Below are positions 17,496 through 26,355 of a stretch of DNA of 64,000 nucleotides, one piece after another. The first letter of the stretch is position 1. The number at the start of each line of letters is the position of its first letter. Position numbers and translations under genes: made by a program. Origin of the DNA: Streptomyces humidus (GTDB lineage Bacteria; Actinomycetota; Actinomycetes; Streptomycetales; Streptomycetaceae); assembly GCF_014649655.1 (NCBI RefSeq), contig NZ_BMTL01000041.1, forward strand, positions 17,604 to 81,603, in the 5' to 3' direction. Under the pieces are notes generated by a model. That model searched no databases and was not told the origin of the DNA. It worked only from the letters and a program-made list of their open reading frames with translations.

Positions 17496-17966
17496 ATGCC
17501 GATCGCCCTGCGCCGGGTCCACGACAGCGATCTGCCGGTGTTCTTCCGGCAGTCGAACGACCCCGAGTCCCTGGTGACGGCCGCGTTCACACCGAAGGAC
17601 CCGGCCGACCGGGACGCCTTCGACGCCCACTGGAGGCGGATCCGCGCGTCGTCCGACGTGCCGCGCACGATCCTGGCCGACGGGGACGTGGTCGGGAGCG
17701 CCGTGGTCCACGGGCGGCCGGGTGAGCGTGAGGTGACGTACTGGGTGGACCGGGCGTACTGGGGCCGGGGCATCGCCACGGAGGCGTTGTCGGCCCTGCT
17801 GTCCGAGGTCCGGGAGCGTCCGCTGTTCGCACGGGCGGCGGCCGGCGACGCCGGCTCGCTGCGCGTGCTGGAGAAGTGCGGTTTCCGGCCCACGGCCCGC
17901 GCCGCCTGCTTCGCGAACGCCCGCGGCCGCGAGACGGAGGAGATCGTGCTGCGGCTGGAGGCCTGA
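17496..17966 (+). CDS. GNAT family N-acetyltransferase
   Basis: A 156-residue protein of the RimJ/RimL-like GNAT type: ALRRVHDSDLPVFFRQSND at the N-terminus, then the acetyl-CoA motif YWVDRAYWGRGIATEALSALL near residue 85, and VLEKCGFRPTARAA near 125. The substrate cannot be told. It follows the IclR gene by 36 bases and may be co-transcribed with it. Confidence 0.9.
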   Translation: MPIALRRVHDSDLPVFFRQSNDPESLVTAAFTPKDPADRDAFDAHWRRIRASSDVPRTILADGDVVGSAVVHGRPGEREVTYWVDRAYWGRGIATEALSALLSEVRERPLFARAAAGDAGSLRVLEKCGFRPTARAACFANARGRETEEIVLRLEA

Positions 17967-18274
17967 GGAAGTGGCCCGTCGGACAGGTCGCTTCGCTGCG
18001 GGGATCTGCTCGATCGGATCGATCGCGTCGAACCGGCCTCAGGTTTTCGCCGTGTTACGGAATCGGGCTCCGGGGACGTTCGGTCTGCCCCATCATGTTC
18101 GAACCCCTGTACCCCGGCAGGCCATCGACCACTGCTACGCTTCCCGGCCTCGCCCCGACAACCTCCTCGGGGCATCCCCATGTCATCCGCAGGACGCACA
18201 CAGGCGCACCCCCACAGAACGCCCGAACCCGTACGAGCTCCACCAGCCGCACCAGCACCGAGAAGAGGTCACCC
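17967..18274 (+). other. Gene-free region upstream of the sigma factor
   Basis: These 308 bases contain no convincing ORF. A run of overlapping GATCG motifs lies around 18008-18023. The last 15 bases hold the AGAGG ribosome site for the sigma gene. No clear autoregulatory ECF promoter is visible. Confidence 0.5.
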
Positions 18275-18844
18275 GTGGGCACAGTCGTCGACGACGCCGC
18301 CTCGGTGGAGTTCCACGCCTTCTTCGACCGCCACTACGCCGAACTGTCGCGCCTCGCCCACCTCCTGACCGGTGAGGCCGATGCCGCCGACGATCTGGCG
18401 GCGGACGCGCTCCTCGCGCTGTGGAACCGCTGGGACCGGGTGCGGGCGGCCGACCACCCGGTGGCCTACGCCCGCGGCGTCGTCGCCAACCTCGCCCGCA
18501 CCCGCATCCGCAGCGCCGTGCGCGAGCGCCGCAGGATCGCGCTGTTCTGGTCGCAGCGCGAGGAGAAGACGGAGAACCCGGACGTCGCCGGTGTCGTGGA
18601 CGTCCAGTCGGCGCTGCGTAGACTTCCGTTCCGCAAACGGGCCTGTGTGGTGCTGCGGCACGCCTTCGACCTCTCGGAGAAGGACACGGCGCTCGCCCTG
18701 GGGGTCTCGGTCGGTACGGTGAAGAGCCAGACGTCGAAGGGGATGGCCGAGCTGCAGAAGCTGCTCGGCGCCAAGGGAGCTCCGCTCAAGGTGCCCGCCA
18801 TGGTGCGCACCGGTGAGGCCTCGGCCTCGGGAAGGGACCGATGA
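18275..18844 (+). CDS. SigE-family ECF-like RNA polymerase sigma factor
   Basis: A 189-residue sigma-70 family protein. Region 2 is EFHAFFDRHYAELSRLAHLL followed by DAADDLAADALLALWNRWDRV. Region 4 carries the helix-turn-helix LSEKDTALALGVSVGTVKSQTSKGMAELQKLL near residue 135-165. This matches the SigE-type (TIGR02983-like) sigma factors that are numerous in Streptomyces. The GTG at 18275 has GAGG 7 bases upstream and gives the family's usual start; the longer upstream frame is spurious. Its stop overlaps the ATG of the next gene (ATGA), so a membrane partner is co-translated. Confidence 0.93.
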   Translation: MGTVVDDAASVEFHAFFDRHYAELSRLAHLLTGEADAADDLAADALLALWNRWDRVRAADHPVAYARGVVANLARTRIRSAVRERRRIALFWSQREEKTENPDVAGVVDVQSALRRLPFRKRACVVLRHAFDLSEKDTALALGVSVGTVKSQTSKGMAELQKLLGAKGAPLKVPAMVRTGEASASGRDR

Positions 18845-19710
18845 CGATGCAGCGGGACGTGCACGACGATCTGCGCGCCCGGCTGCACGGAGCGGCCGAG
18901 GCGCACCAGCCCGACCGGGCGCGCATCCTGGCGCGGGTCGAGCGCGGCATGGCGGGAGGCGGGCAGGGGCGGCAGCGGTCCGACCACCGGGCGACCCGGC
19001 CGCCGCTGTGGAGCTGGACCAAGGTCGTCGGGGCCACGGCCGCGGTCGCGGGCATGCTCGCGGCCGGCGGTTACGCGGTGGCGTCCGCCGTGAAGAGCGA
19101 AGCTCCGGCGCAGCAGACGGTCTCCGTCTCCTCTCCGCCGGTCGCGTCCCCGCACGCCACGAGCCGTCCGTCCGCCTCCCCCGAGGCCACGCAGGGTTCC
19201 GGGGACGGCGCGCACCACTCGGCGAAGCCCGGCCCGCCGCCGTCGAAGAGCGCCGGGGCGACGCCGTCCGCTCCCGCGGCCACGACGCTGCCGCCCGTCG
19301 AGGCCGCCCAGGACGGCCCGTTGTGGTCGCAGGGTTCGGTGGACCCGCACAGCAACGACTTCTGGGCGCAGAGCAACGTCACGCTCCGCACGTCCGGCCG
19401 GCTCACGCTCCTCACCGTGCAGTTGAAGGTGGCGCAGACGGGGGGTGTCTCGTCGGCGGGGGCCTGGCGTTCGCTGCCCGAGGACGACTTCACCTTCACG
19501 GCGGTCGAGCGGGACGGCTTCCTGGTCTACACCTGGGTGCTCAAGGAGGGCCGGACGGTCCCCGAGGGCGAGTGGGTGTTCGCCGGGCAGTACAACCACG
19601 CCCGCGGCGGCCGGGACGCCCGCAACGACGTCTACACGATCTCGGGCCGGTCGGACGCCCGGCAGAGCTCCGTCGGCGGCGGCTTCGCCCCTCAGGACGG
19701 CAAGGGCTGA
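18841..19710 (+). CDS. Single-pass membrane protein co-translated with the sigma factor
   Basis: A 289-residue protein with a cytoplasmic N-terminus of about 55 residues (VHDDLRARLHGAAEAHQPDR), one transmembrane helix (VVGATAAVAGMLAAGGYAVA), a Ser/Pro/Ala-rich linker of roughly 90 residues, and a C-terminal domain with SNDFWAQSNVTLRTSGRLT and YTWVLKEGRTVPEGEWVFAGQYNH. It lacks a recognisable zinc anti-sigma motif. By position it may be the sensor or anti-sigma partner of the sigma factor. That role is inferred only from the ATGA overlap and topology. Confidence 0.8.
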   Translation: MTMQRDVHDDLRARLHGAAEAHQPDRARILARVERGMAGGGQGRQRSDHRATRPPLWSWTKVVGATAAVAGMLAAGGYAVASAVKSEAPAQQTVSVSSPPVASPHATSRPSASPEATQGSGDGAHHSAKPGPPPSKSAGATPSAPAATTLPPVEAAQDGPLWSQGSVDPHSNDFWAQSNVTLRTSGRLTLLTVQLKVAQTGGVSSAGAWRSLPEDDFTFTAVERDGFLVYTWVLKEGRTVPEGEWVFAGQYNHARGGRDARNDVYTISGRSDARQSSVGGGFAPQDGKG

Positions 19711-19716
19711 GTGAGC

Positions 19717-19746
19717 CGTGCGGGGGACCGACCGGTCCCCCGCACG
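19717..19746. terminator. Bidirectional hairpin terminator
   Basis: A perfect 13-bp stem, CGTGCGGGGGACC (19717-19729) pairing with GGTCCCCCGCACG (19734-19746), has a GACC loop. It lies between the convergent ends of the sigma operon and the acid phosphatase gene. Confidence 0.85.
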
Positions 19747-19751
19747 CCGGT

Positions 19752-20549
19752 TCAGCCGACGAAGTACGTCGGGTTCGGCAGCTTGTAGGTGCGGTCGGCA
19801 TAGCCGCCGTCGAGGTCGGAGTACTGGTCGCCGAAGTTGGCGATGATCTCGTACCCGAGGTCCTCCTCGATGTGCTTGCGGGTGCCGGACTTGTACTGAA
19901 CGGTCGTGCAGGTCCAGGCGCCCGGGGTCGCGCAGGCGCTCAGGTAGGACGGCGGAGCGGCCGCGTTCTTGAGGAACATGTGGCCGGCGTCCAGGTCGAC
20001 GTCGGCGCCGACCTTCTTCAGGTTCTCGACGGCGGCGGAGCGCTGCGCCTCGCCGAGGCCGGAGTTGTAGAAGACCTCGACGCCCTTCTTCTCGGCGTAC
20101 CGCACGAGTTCGGGGCTGCCGAACACCGCCGGGCGGTCGGCCTTGTTCACGTAGGCCGCCCAACTGGCGGAGTTGTACGTGTAGTTGTACCGCTTCTCGT
20201 AGTCGAGGCTGAGCAGCAGGGTGTCGTCGACGTCGAAGACGACCGCGGGCCGCCGGTGCTTGTGGACCGCCTTGCGGGCGGCCTGGTCGATGTACTTCCG
20301 CGCGGCCTTGTCGATGCGCGCGAGGTCCTGGGCGTACGGGCTGGACGGGGACGCCTGGTACACGCCGTTCGCGTCCGGCGCGGTGCCGTAGTAGGTGTCG
20401 ATGTCCTTCACCAACAGCCCGATGTTGTAGGGCTCGTGGGTGGATTCGGCCGTGGACTGGCCGGCCGTCGCCGCGCCGGCGCCGTACAGGGCGGCGCCGG
20501 CGACGGCACAGGCTGCGGCCGCGGCCGCGATGCGCAGTGGCTTATGCAT
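19752..20549 (-). CDS. Secreted HAD-family acid phosphatase
   Basis: A 265-residue protein with an N-terminal signal sequence (MHKPLRIAAAAAACAVAGAA, cleavage near residue 30) and the HAD phosphatase motif VVFDVDDTLLLS near residue 105, where the first Asp is the nucleophile. GSPELVRYAEKKGVEVFYNSG follows as motif II. It belongs to the class B/plant acid phosphatase-like group. It should release phosphate from organic esters outside the cell. I used the ATG at MHKPL; an ATG eight codons upstream does not give a better signal sequence. Confidence 0.9.
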   Translation of the reverse strand: MHKPLRIAAAAAACAVAGAALYGAGAATAGQSTAESTHEPYNIGLLVKDIDTYYGTAPDANGVYQASPSSPYAQDLARIDKAARKYIDQAARKAVHKHRRPAVVFDVDDTLLLSLDYEKRYNYTYNSASWAAYVNKADRPAVFGSPELVRYAEKKGVEVFYNSGLGEAQRSAAVENLKKVGADVDLDAGHMFLKNAAAPPSYLSACATPGAWTCTTVQYKSGTRKHIEEDLGYEIIANFGDQYSDLDGGYADRTYKLPNPTYFVG

Positions 20550-20715
20550 GACACAGCTTTCTACGCGCGTCACCCCCGGCGGCGCGAGACCCGCCGGGCA
20601 AAAAACGGGTCAAGCGCCCCGGCGGAGTCGGTTCAAGGTGGCGCCGACGGCGACGCACCGGCGCACCCCCCTCGCGGGGCTCGCGGGCCTCACGCGCGGC
20701 CTCGCCAGGCCCCCC

Positions 20716-20750
20716 GCCCGTGCGCACTCCCCGCCGCACCCTGCACGGGC
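20716..20750. terminator. Possible weak terminator after the pectinolytic operon
   Basis: An 8-bp stem GCCCGTGC (20716-20723) / GCACGGGC (20743-20750) with a 19-base loop lies just beyond the pectinesterase stop on the minus strand. The long loop makes this uncertain. Confidence 0.35.
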
Positions 20751-20758
20751 AGCGCACC

Positions 20759-21904
20759 TCAGCACTCCTGCTTCCAGGGCTCCCAGTCGCCCAGGTACGC
20801 CTCGCGGGTGGCCGAGCCCGCCTGTGCGTCGGTGAGCTGGGGGCGGTTCTCGGGGACGGTGATCCGCGCTCCGGGCCCGCTGTTGCGGTACTCGGCGAAC
20901 CGCTGGCTCTGCCAGGGGAAGGAGGCCGACATGTTCGCGTAGGGCGCGACCGCGTCGATCCCGGCGTCCAGACGGGTGTCGCGGACGACGAGGCTCGGGC
21001 GGGCGGTGGTGTCGGAGCTGGGGACCCAGGGGCGGGCCAGCTTGTAGTACGCGTCCGGCGCCTCGCTGCTGATCCGGCTCCCGACGACCAGGTACCCGAA
21101 CGGGCCCGCGCCCGCGGTCGAGGGTGCGAAGACGAAGCCGTAGGGGGCGGTGGCCAGGTCGGTGCGGTCGAGGGTGCGGAAGCGGCAGTGCTCGTACACG
21201 GCGGTGGCCCGGCCGAAGACGAAGTCGACGTCGCCTTCGACGTAGCAGTGCGCGAAGTACTGGCGGGCGAAGGCGGTGAGGGCGAGGGAGTCGGCGTACA
21301 GGGTGTCCTGGTGGCCGAGGAAGCGGCAGTGGTGGAAGGCGGAGCGGTCGCCCTGGACCTTCACGGCGACGGCCTGGGTGCCGGTGATGCCGGGGTGGGC
21401 GGCGCGCAGCCAGTCGTTGGCGAAGGTGATCCGGTGGGCGGTGAAGCCGTCGGCCTGGAGGGTCGTGGTGGCCGAGCCGGTGGTGCCGTAGGTGCCGCCG
21501 CCGGGCTTGGGGGTGCCGGCCGCCCTGTCGTGGACGATCACGACGTCGCGCGGGTCGTCGGAGGCGCCGATCCAGGTGGCCTCGGTGCGGGTGGCGTCGA
21601 GGACGACCGTCTCCCGGTAGACGCCGGGCGCGAGCACCAGCGTCCAGCCGCTGCCGGCGGCGGCCGCGACGGCGTCCCCGACGGAGGTGTGGTCGCCCCG
21701 GCCGAGCGGGTCGACGTACAGGGTGCGGGGCGTACGGCGGGAGGACGGGGAGCCGTGGCGGCCGAACGGGCGCGGGCCGCCGGCGGCCCGCGCGGGCCAC
21801 GCGGCCGGCCCGAGCGCGGCAGCCGTCCCGGCGCTCGCGGCGAGGAATCCCCTTCTGGACAGGGGACGTCCGGACAGGGGACGTCGGGGGTGGGGCGAGG
21901 GCAT
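20759..21904 (-). CDS. Secreted pectinesterase (CE8)
   Basis: A 381-residue enzyme that removes methyl esters from homogalacturonan. The N-terminus has a Tat signal (LSRRGFLAASAGTAAA). The mature part shows ATWIGASDDPRDVVI, the CE8 motifs GHQDTLYA and VDFVFGRATAVYEHC with the two catalytic aspartates, and YKLARPWVPSSDT with the Arg and Trp. The beta-helix repeats are complete and the length is normal. It lies 143 bases after the pectate lyase gene on the same strand, so both enzymes should act together on pectin. Confidence 0.95.
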   Translation of the reverse strand: MPSPHPRRPLSGRPLSRRGFLAASAGTAAALGPAAWPARAAGGPRPFGRHGSPSSRRTPRTLYVDPLGRGDHTSVGDAVAAAAGSGWTLVLAPGVYRETVVLDATRTEATWIGASDDPRDVVIVHDRAAGTPKPGGGTYGTTGSATTTLQADGFTAHRITFANDWLRAAHPGITGTQAVAVKVQGDRSAFHHCRFLGHQDTLYADSLALTAFARQYFAHCYVEGDVDFVFGRATAVYEHCRFRTLDRTDLATAPYGFVFAPSTAGAGPFGYLVVGSRISSEAPDAYYKLARPWVPSSDTTARPSLVVRDTRLDAGIDAVAPYANMSASFPWQSQRFAEYRNSGPGARITVPENRPQLTDAQAGSATREAYLGDWEPWKQEC

Positions 21905-22047
21905 GCGGGTGCTCCTTCGCGGTACGGCGGCGGTGGGCTGGTGCGGGGAGGGCCCCCGGCAGGGGGCCCGTAAGGCGGGTGCAAGGGGTGGGCCGGGCGG
22001 TGGGCCGGGGGCCGGGGCGGTGGGCGCCGCCCCGGCCGTCGTACGGG

Positions 22048-23379
22048 TCAGCCCAGGCGGCCGGCGCCCGCGCCGCAGTCCACGATCCGGGGGACCGCCT
22101 TCGCCGGGTCGACCCCGGTGCGCAGGACGGGCGTCCATCCGGCGCCGGACTGCAGGGTCTCGGCCGGGATCTCCGCGTTGTGCACGGCGATCAGGTCGGT
22201 CTTCACGCCGTTGACGTAGTTGTCGGCGGCGGTCAGCGGCGAGACGTTCCACCGCTTGAGCACCTTGGCCGCGCTGACCCCCTGCGGCAGGGTGAACGCG
22301 TTGTGCTCGGCGACGAGCCGGGACTCCTTGCCGATGCCGAAGCTGTAGGAGTAGCCGCCGTTCGCGACGAAGTGGTTGTTGTAGGAGTCGACCTGCCCGA
22401 AGCGGACGCGGGGGGCACGCTCGACGAGGCCGGAGAACAGGTTGTGGTGGAAGGTCACCCTCAGGTGGCCCCGGTCGCCGGCCGCCGTCGACTCGCCGTC
22501 GCTGTTGCCGATGAGGATCGTCTTGTCGTGCTCGGTGAAGACGTTCCAGGAGGCGGTGACGAGGTCGGCGCCGCGCACGATGTCCAGTTCGCCGTCGTGC
22601 TGCTGGTAGAGCATGCCGAAGTAGGAGGGCGCCGCGCTGTCCGGGTGCGAGCCGTCGGTGAACGTGTTGTGGTCCAGCCACACGTGCGTGGAGCCGTAGA
22701 CGACGGCGGTGTCGTACTCGGAGTTCCAGTTGCCCTTGGCGCCGTCGGTCGGGTCCCACTGCGGGAAGCAGTCGATGGGGGACTCGAAGGACAGGTTCCT
22801 GATGATCACGTTGTCGACGGCCTTGATCTGCAGACTGACGCCCTTGAACCCGGCGTCGCGGCCGACGCCGACGATGGTGGTGTTGGCGGGGACGTTCGCC
22901 TTGATGGCCGTGTCCTGGGCGGCGGCCGAGGCGCGTCGCAGCCCCTCGGGGCTGTCGTCGGGCTCGGCGCTCAGGTCGGTGTCCAGTCCCCAGGCCTCGG
23001 GCGAGTACTTCGCGAGGTAGGCGTCGAAGTCGTAGCCGGGCGCGGCGAAGGCGTCGCATCCCTCGGCGACGGCGTCGATGACGCCCTTCACCTTGATGAT
23101 CTTCGGCGCGGAGCCCCCGGCGGCGAGGGCGGCCCGGAACTCGGCCCAGGTGGTGACGGTGTACACGTGGGCGGCGTCGGCGGCCGACCCGCCGGTGGTG
23201 CCCGTCCCCTGGGAGGCCCAGCCGTCGCTCGCGCCCAGGACCTGGCGGCCGAGGTCGCGGGACGGGGAGCGGTACTCGGTCCGGGCGGAGGCGGTCGAGG
23301 CCGCGGTGACGGAGAGCACCAGTGCGGTGCACCCCACCAGAGCTGCGATGACGCGTCCATGACATGATCGGTTCGGCAC
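22048..23379 (-). CDS. Secreted pectate lyase (PL1)
   Basis: A 443-residue parallel beta-helix lyase that cleaves polygalacturonate by Ca2+-dependent beta-elimination. It has a signal sequence (CHGRVIAALVGCTALVLS). Family motifs are NTTIVGVGRDAGFKGVSLQI, the calcium/catalytic region HVWLDHNTFTDGSHPD near residue 215, and VTFHHNLFSGLVERAPRVRFG with the catalytic Arg near 290. I chose the GTG giving VPNRSC because GGAGGAG lies 9 bases upstream; an ATG 17 codons earlier adds an unlikely leader. It follows the acetylesterase gene by 47 bases. Confidence 0.95.
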   Translation of the reverse strand: MPNRSCHGRVIAALVGCTALVLSVTAASTASARTEYRSPSRDLGRQVLGASDGWASQGTGTTGGSAADAAHVYTVTTWAEFRAALAAGGSAPKIIKVKGVIDAVAEGCDAFAAPGYDFDAYLAKYSPEAWGLDTDLSAEPDDSPEGLRRASAAAQDTAIKANVPANTTIVGVGRDAGFKGVSLQIKAVDNVIIRNLSFESPIDCFPQWDPTDGAKGNWNSEYDTAVVYGSTHVWLDHNTFTDGSHPDSAAPSYFGMLYQQHDGELDIVRGADLVTASWNVFTEHDKTILIGNSDGESTAAGDRGHLRVTFHHNLFSGLVERAPRVRFGQVDSYNNHFVANGGYSYSFGIGKESRLVAEHNAFTLPQGVSAAKVLKRWNVSPLTAADNYVNGVKTDLIAVHNAEIPAETLQSGAGWTPVLRTGVDPAKAVPRIVDCGAGAGRLG

Positions 23380-23426
23380 TGTGCGGGTCTCCTCCGAGTA
23401 GGGCGGGGCGGTGGTCTCGAGAGCGG

Positions 23427-24221
23427 TCACGAGAGGGGCGCGGGCCAGGTGATCCAGGACGGGGGGATCGCCTCGTCCAGCCGGATCACGTCACGCGAGG
23501 CGAGCACCCGGGTGCGCAGGAGCTCCTGGACGACGAGCCGCGCCACGGCGATCGCGCCCGGCGGGTTGAAGTGGGTGTTGTCCTGCTCGGTCGCGGTCCA
23601 GTTGAAGTACGTCTTCGTCGCCTCGACGCCCAGCCGCTGCCAGAGCGCCAGCGACAGCGCCTGGACGTCGAGCAGCGCCACCCCCTCCTCGGCGGCCAGC
23701 GCGCGCATGGCGGCGGGGTACTCCCCGTGGGTGGGCAGGGCGTCGCCCGCCGCGTCGAACCTGCGCCGCTCGACGGGCGTGGCCAGCACGGGCCGCGCGC
23801 CCTTGGCCCGGGCGCCGTCGAGGTACTTGCGCAGACAGTCCTGGTACGTCGTCCAGGGCTCGGTGTGGCGGGCGGGGTCGGCGGTCTTCTCGTCGTTGTG
23901 CGCGAACTGCACCAGCAGGAAGTCGCCGGGCCGGATCGCGGCGAGCACCGCGTCGAGCCGGCCCTCGTCGACGAAGCTCTTGGAACTGCGCCCGTTCACC
24001 GCATGGTTGGCGACGGGCAGGCCGGACCGCAGGAAGAAGGGGAGCGCCATGCCCCAGCCGGTCTCGGGCGCGGCGTCGGAGTACTTCTGGGCGGCCGTGG
24101 AGTCGCCGGCGATGTAGACGGTTCTCGGCCGGCGGGCGCCGGCATGGGCGGGAGCGGCCGCCGCCCCGAGCGGGAGGGCGGCCAGCGCCGCCGAGGTGAC
24201 CTGTCTGCGGGTCAGGGACAC
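23427..24221 (-). CDS. Rhamnogalacturonan acetylesterase-type SGNH hydrolase
   Basis: A 264-residue secreted esterase of the SGNH/GDSL clan, CE12-like. Blocks are visible in order: YIAGDSTAA with the nucleophile Ser near residue 40, ANHAVNGRSSKSF, LLVQFAHNDEKTADP with the oxyanion Asn, and the C-terminal catalytic pair in EQDNTHFNPPGA. The signal begins LTRRQVTSAALAALPLGAAAA and may be of the Tat type. The GTG at 24221 has GAAAGG 8 bases upstream. It should deacetylate rhamnogalacturonan so the lyases can act, which fits its place between the sugar-binding lipoprotein and the pectate lyase. Confidence 0.93.
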   Translation of the reverse strand: MSLTRRQVTSAALAALPLGAAAAPAHAGARRPRTVYIAGDSTAAQKYSDAAPETGWGMALPFFLRSGLPVANHAVNGRSSKSFVDEGRLDAVLAAIRPGDFLLVQFAHNDEKTADPARHTEPWTTYQDCLRKYLDGARAKGARPVLATPVERRRFDAAGDALPTHGEYPAAMRALAAEEGVALLDVQALSLALWQRLGVEATKTYFNWTATEQDNTHFNPPGAIAVARLVVQELLRTRVLASRDVIRLDEAIPPSWITWPAPLS

Positions 24222-24323
24222 GACATGCACCTTTCGAGGGGTCGGTTCGTGTGCCGGGGGCGCGGGGGCCGCGCGGCCGGTGTCGGCCGGCGCGCGGTCA
24301 CCCCGCGACCGCGTCCGCCCGGG

Positions 24324-25661
24324 CTACTTGTGGTTCTTCTTCCAGTCGGCCTGCGCGGCGTTCAGCTGGCCGGCCAGCCGGTCCAGGAAGTCCTTCGCGC
24401 TCTGCTTGCCCAGCAGCACCTTCTGGAAGTTCGGCTCGTTGTCGGCCTTGGAGATCGTGTTCCAGTCGGGCAGGTAGTAGGGCAGCTGCACGATCTTCGT
24501 GGTGGTGCCCGTCAGCGCCTCGGCGGCCAGCCTGGTCGGCTCGGAGGCCTTCACCCAGCCGTCCTGCGCGGCCTCCAGGTTGGCCGGCACCTGTCCCGCC
24601 GTCTTGTTCCACTTGCTGTTCGACTCGTGCGAGGCGGCGAACTCGATGAACTTCCAGGCGGCGGTCTTGTTCTTGCTCGACTTGAACAGGCCCAGCCCGT
24701 CGACCGGGTTGGACACCTGCACCCGGGTGCCGTTGTCCTGCGTCGGCGCGGGGATCCCCTTGAACTTGCCGGCCAGCGCCTTCTGGTGGTCGCCGAAGGA
24801 GCCCAGGTTGTGGCTCAGCATGCCGATGGTGCCGGAGTCCCACTGGGCGACCATCTTGGTGAAGTCGTTGTTGACGTCGGCGGACGGGGTGTCCTTCTTG
24901 TACAGGCCGACGTACTTCTCCAGCGCGGCCACGTTCCTCGGGTCGTTGACCGTGGTCTTGTCGCCGTTCCAGAACTCGGTGACGCCGCTCTGCCCGTAGG
25001 TCGCGTCGAGCGCCTGGGCGATCGACCCGGAGCCGCCGCGGATGGTGTAGCCGAAGGCGTTCTTGTCCTTGTCGGTCAGCTTGTCGGCCGCCGCGTAGAA
25101 CTTCGTCCAGGTGGTCGGCGCGTCCAGGCCCGCCTTCTGGAAGAGGTCCGTGCGGTACCAGAGCGTGCCGTTGTTGGCGGAGGTCGGCACGGTGTACGTC
25201 TTGCCGTCGATCCCGGCGGCCTTGACGCCCTCCAGGAACTTGGCGTTCAGCTGGCCGCCCAGCTCGCTCTTCTCCAGGCGGTCGTCCAGCGGCTCGAGGG
25301 CGCCCTGCGCGGCGATCTCGGCGAGCATCGCGGTGCCCACGCCGCCGACGTCGGGCAGACCTCCGCCCTGGATGGCGGTGTCGTACTTGGACTGGACACT
25401 GTCGGACGGCACGCCCACGTACTTGACCTTGATGTCCGGGTTCGCCTTCTCGAAGTCGGCGATGATCTCCTTCCAGACGTCGGTGCGGACGCCGCCGTTG
25501 TTGTCCCAGAAGGTGATCTCCCCCTTGCCGGAGCCGTCGCCTCCCTTGTCTCCGGCCGCGCCGCTGCCGTCGTCGCCGCAGGCGGTGGCGGTCAGCGCGA
25601 GCACGGAGCCCAGGGCGACGGCCAGGGCGGCTCGCCTGCTTCTGCGGATGCTGCTCTTCAT
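24324..25661 (-). CDS. Sugar ABC transporter substrate-binding lipoprotein
   Basis: A 445-residue family 1 binding protein. The signal ends in a lipobox (TATAC near residue 28). The mature part has GEITFWDNNGGVRTDVWKEI, FEKANPDIKVKYVGVPSD and GKTYTVPTSANNGTLWYRTDLF. It probably binds oligosaccharides released from pectin or arabinan. The matching permeases lie 5 kb upstream (30183-32014), an unusual separation. No ATPase is encoded here, as expected if the shared MsiK is used. The ATG follows a purine-rich GAAGAGAG site. Confidence 0.95.
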   Translation of the reverse strand: MKSSIRRSRRAALAVALGSVLALTATACGDDGSGAAGDKGGDGSGKGEITFWDNNGGVRTDVWKEIIADFEKANPDIKVKYVGVPSDSVQSKYDTAIQGGGLPDVGGVGTAMLAEIAAQGALEPLDDRLEKSELGGQLNAKFLEGVKAAGIDGKTYTVPTSANNGTLWYRTDLFQKAGLDAPTTWTKFYAAADKLTDKDKNAFGYTIRGGSGSIAQALDATYGQSGVTEFWNGDKTTVNDPRNVAALEKYVGLYKKDTPSADVNNDFTKMVAQWDSGTIGMLSHNLGSFGDHQKALAGKFKGIPAPTQDNGTRVQVSNPVDGLGLFKSSKNKTAAWKFIEFAASHESNSKWNKTAGQVPANLEAAQDGWVKASEPTRLAAEALTGTTTKIVQLPYYLPDWNTISKADNEPNFQKVLLGKQSAKDFLDRLAGQLNAAQADWKKNHK

Positions 25662-26355
25662 GTGGTCGGCTCTCTTCTTCTGGATCCCAGCGGACAGGTG
25701 ACGTTGTGGGGGGTCAGTGGGTGGTGCCGTGGGGGAAGCGATGGGTGGCGCGGCGGCCGGTACGGCTGGTGGTGCGGCCGGTCGCACGGCGGGTGGTGCG
25801 GCCGTAAGGCCTCCGGCCGTCCGCGGCCTCGACATGGTTCGCGGCCTCGGCATGGGCCGCGACGGTGTACGCCTGTCGCCTGGCCGGGGGCGTGGCCGGG
25901 CGGGGGCCGGGGCCGGTCGCCGGTGGCGGACGTCTCCGGCCCCCGGTCGCGGTACTCCGCGACCCGGACGTCCCGCCAAGGGAATCCGCTCCTGCCGGTG
26001 CACGGCGACGGCTCGGCCTCGACCGCCGTCGGCGGCCCGGCGGCGTCCCGGATCAGCACCCGGGTGACCGCCCGCGGCCCCCCGTCCGGACGCCGGGGCC
26101 GCCCTGGGCCGGTGGCGCCGCCGGCGAGGAAGGCGAGGGAGGCGAGGCCGTGGGCCCGGCCGGTCCGGCGGGCCGCCGAGGAGACAGCCGGGGTGGCCGC
26201 GGGCTTCGGCGCGCCGACGACGCCCGGACAGCCACGGGACGACGGACCGGGGGCGGCCGCCGGGACGGTGCCCGGTCTCACCGTGACCGGCCACGGTAAA
26301 CGCTTGCTGGGGAAGTGCGTCATTGCGGCTCCCAAGGGCGTACACGACAGAGGGG
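25662..26355 (-). other. 694-bp gap between GH43 and the sugar-binding lipoprotein
   Basis: No recognisable gene is present. A minus-strand frame could start at an ATG at 26323 (GGGAG 5 bases upstream) and run to an ATGA overlap with the lipoprotein gene. Its first 130 or so codons have coding-like third-position GC. The rest is Pro/His/Arg-rich and unlike a protein, and I match it to no family. The right end holds a LacI-type operator at 26296-26307. Around 25760-25805 the octamer GGTGCGGC is repeated. It may be a long leader with the lipoprotein promoter, or a decayed gene. Confidence 0.5.
26296..26307 (-). promoter_or_regulatory. LacI-family operator candidate
   Basis: GTAAACGCTTGC fits the LacI-family consensus GNAANCGNTTNC at every fixed position. 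It lies between the GH43 stop and the sugar-binding lipoprotein gene, about 640 bases before the latter. A second exact match stands ahead of the permease genes at 32163. Confidence 0.6.
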
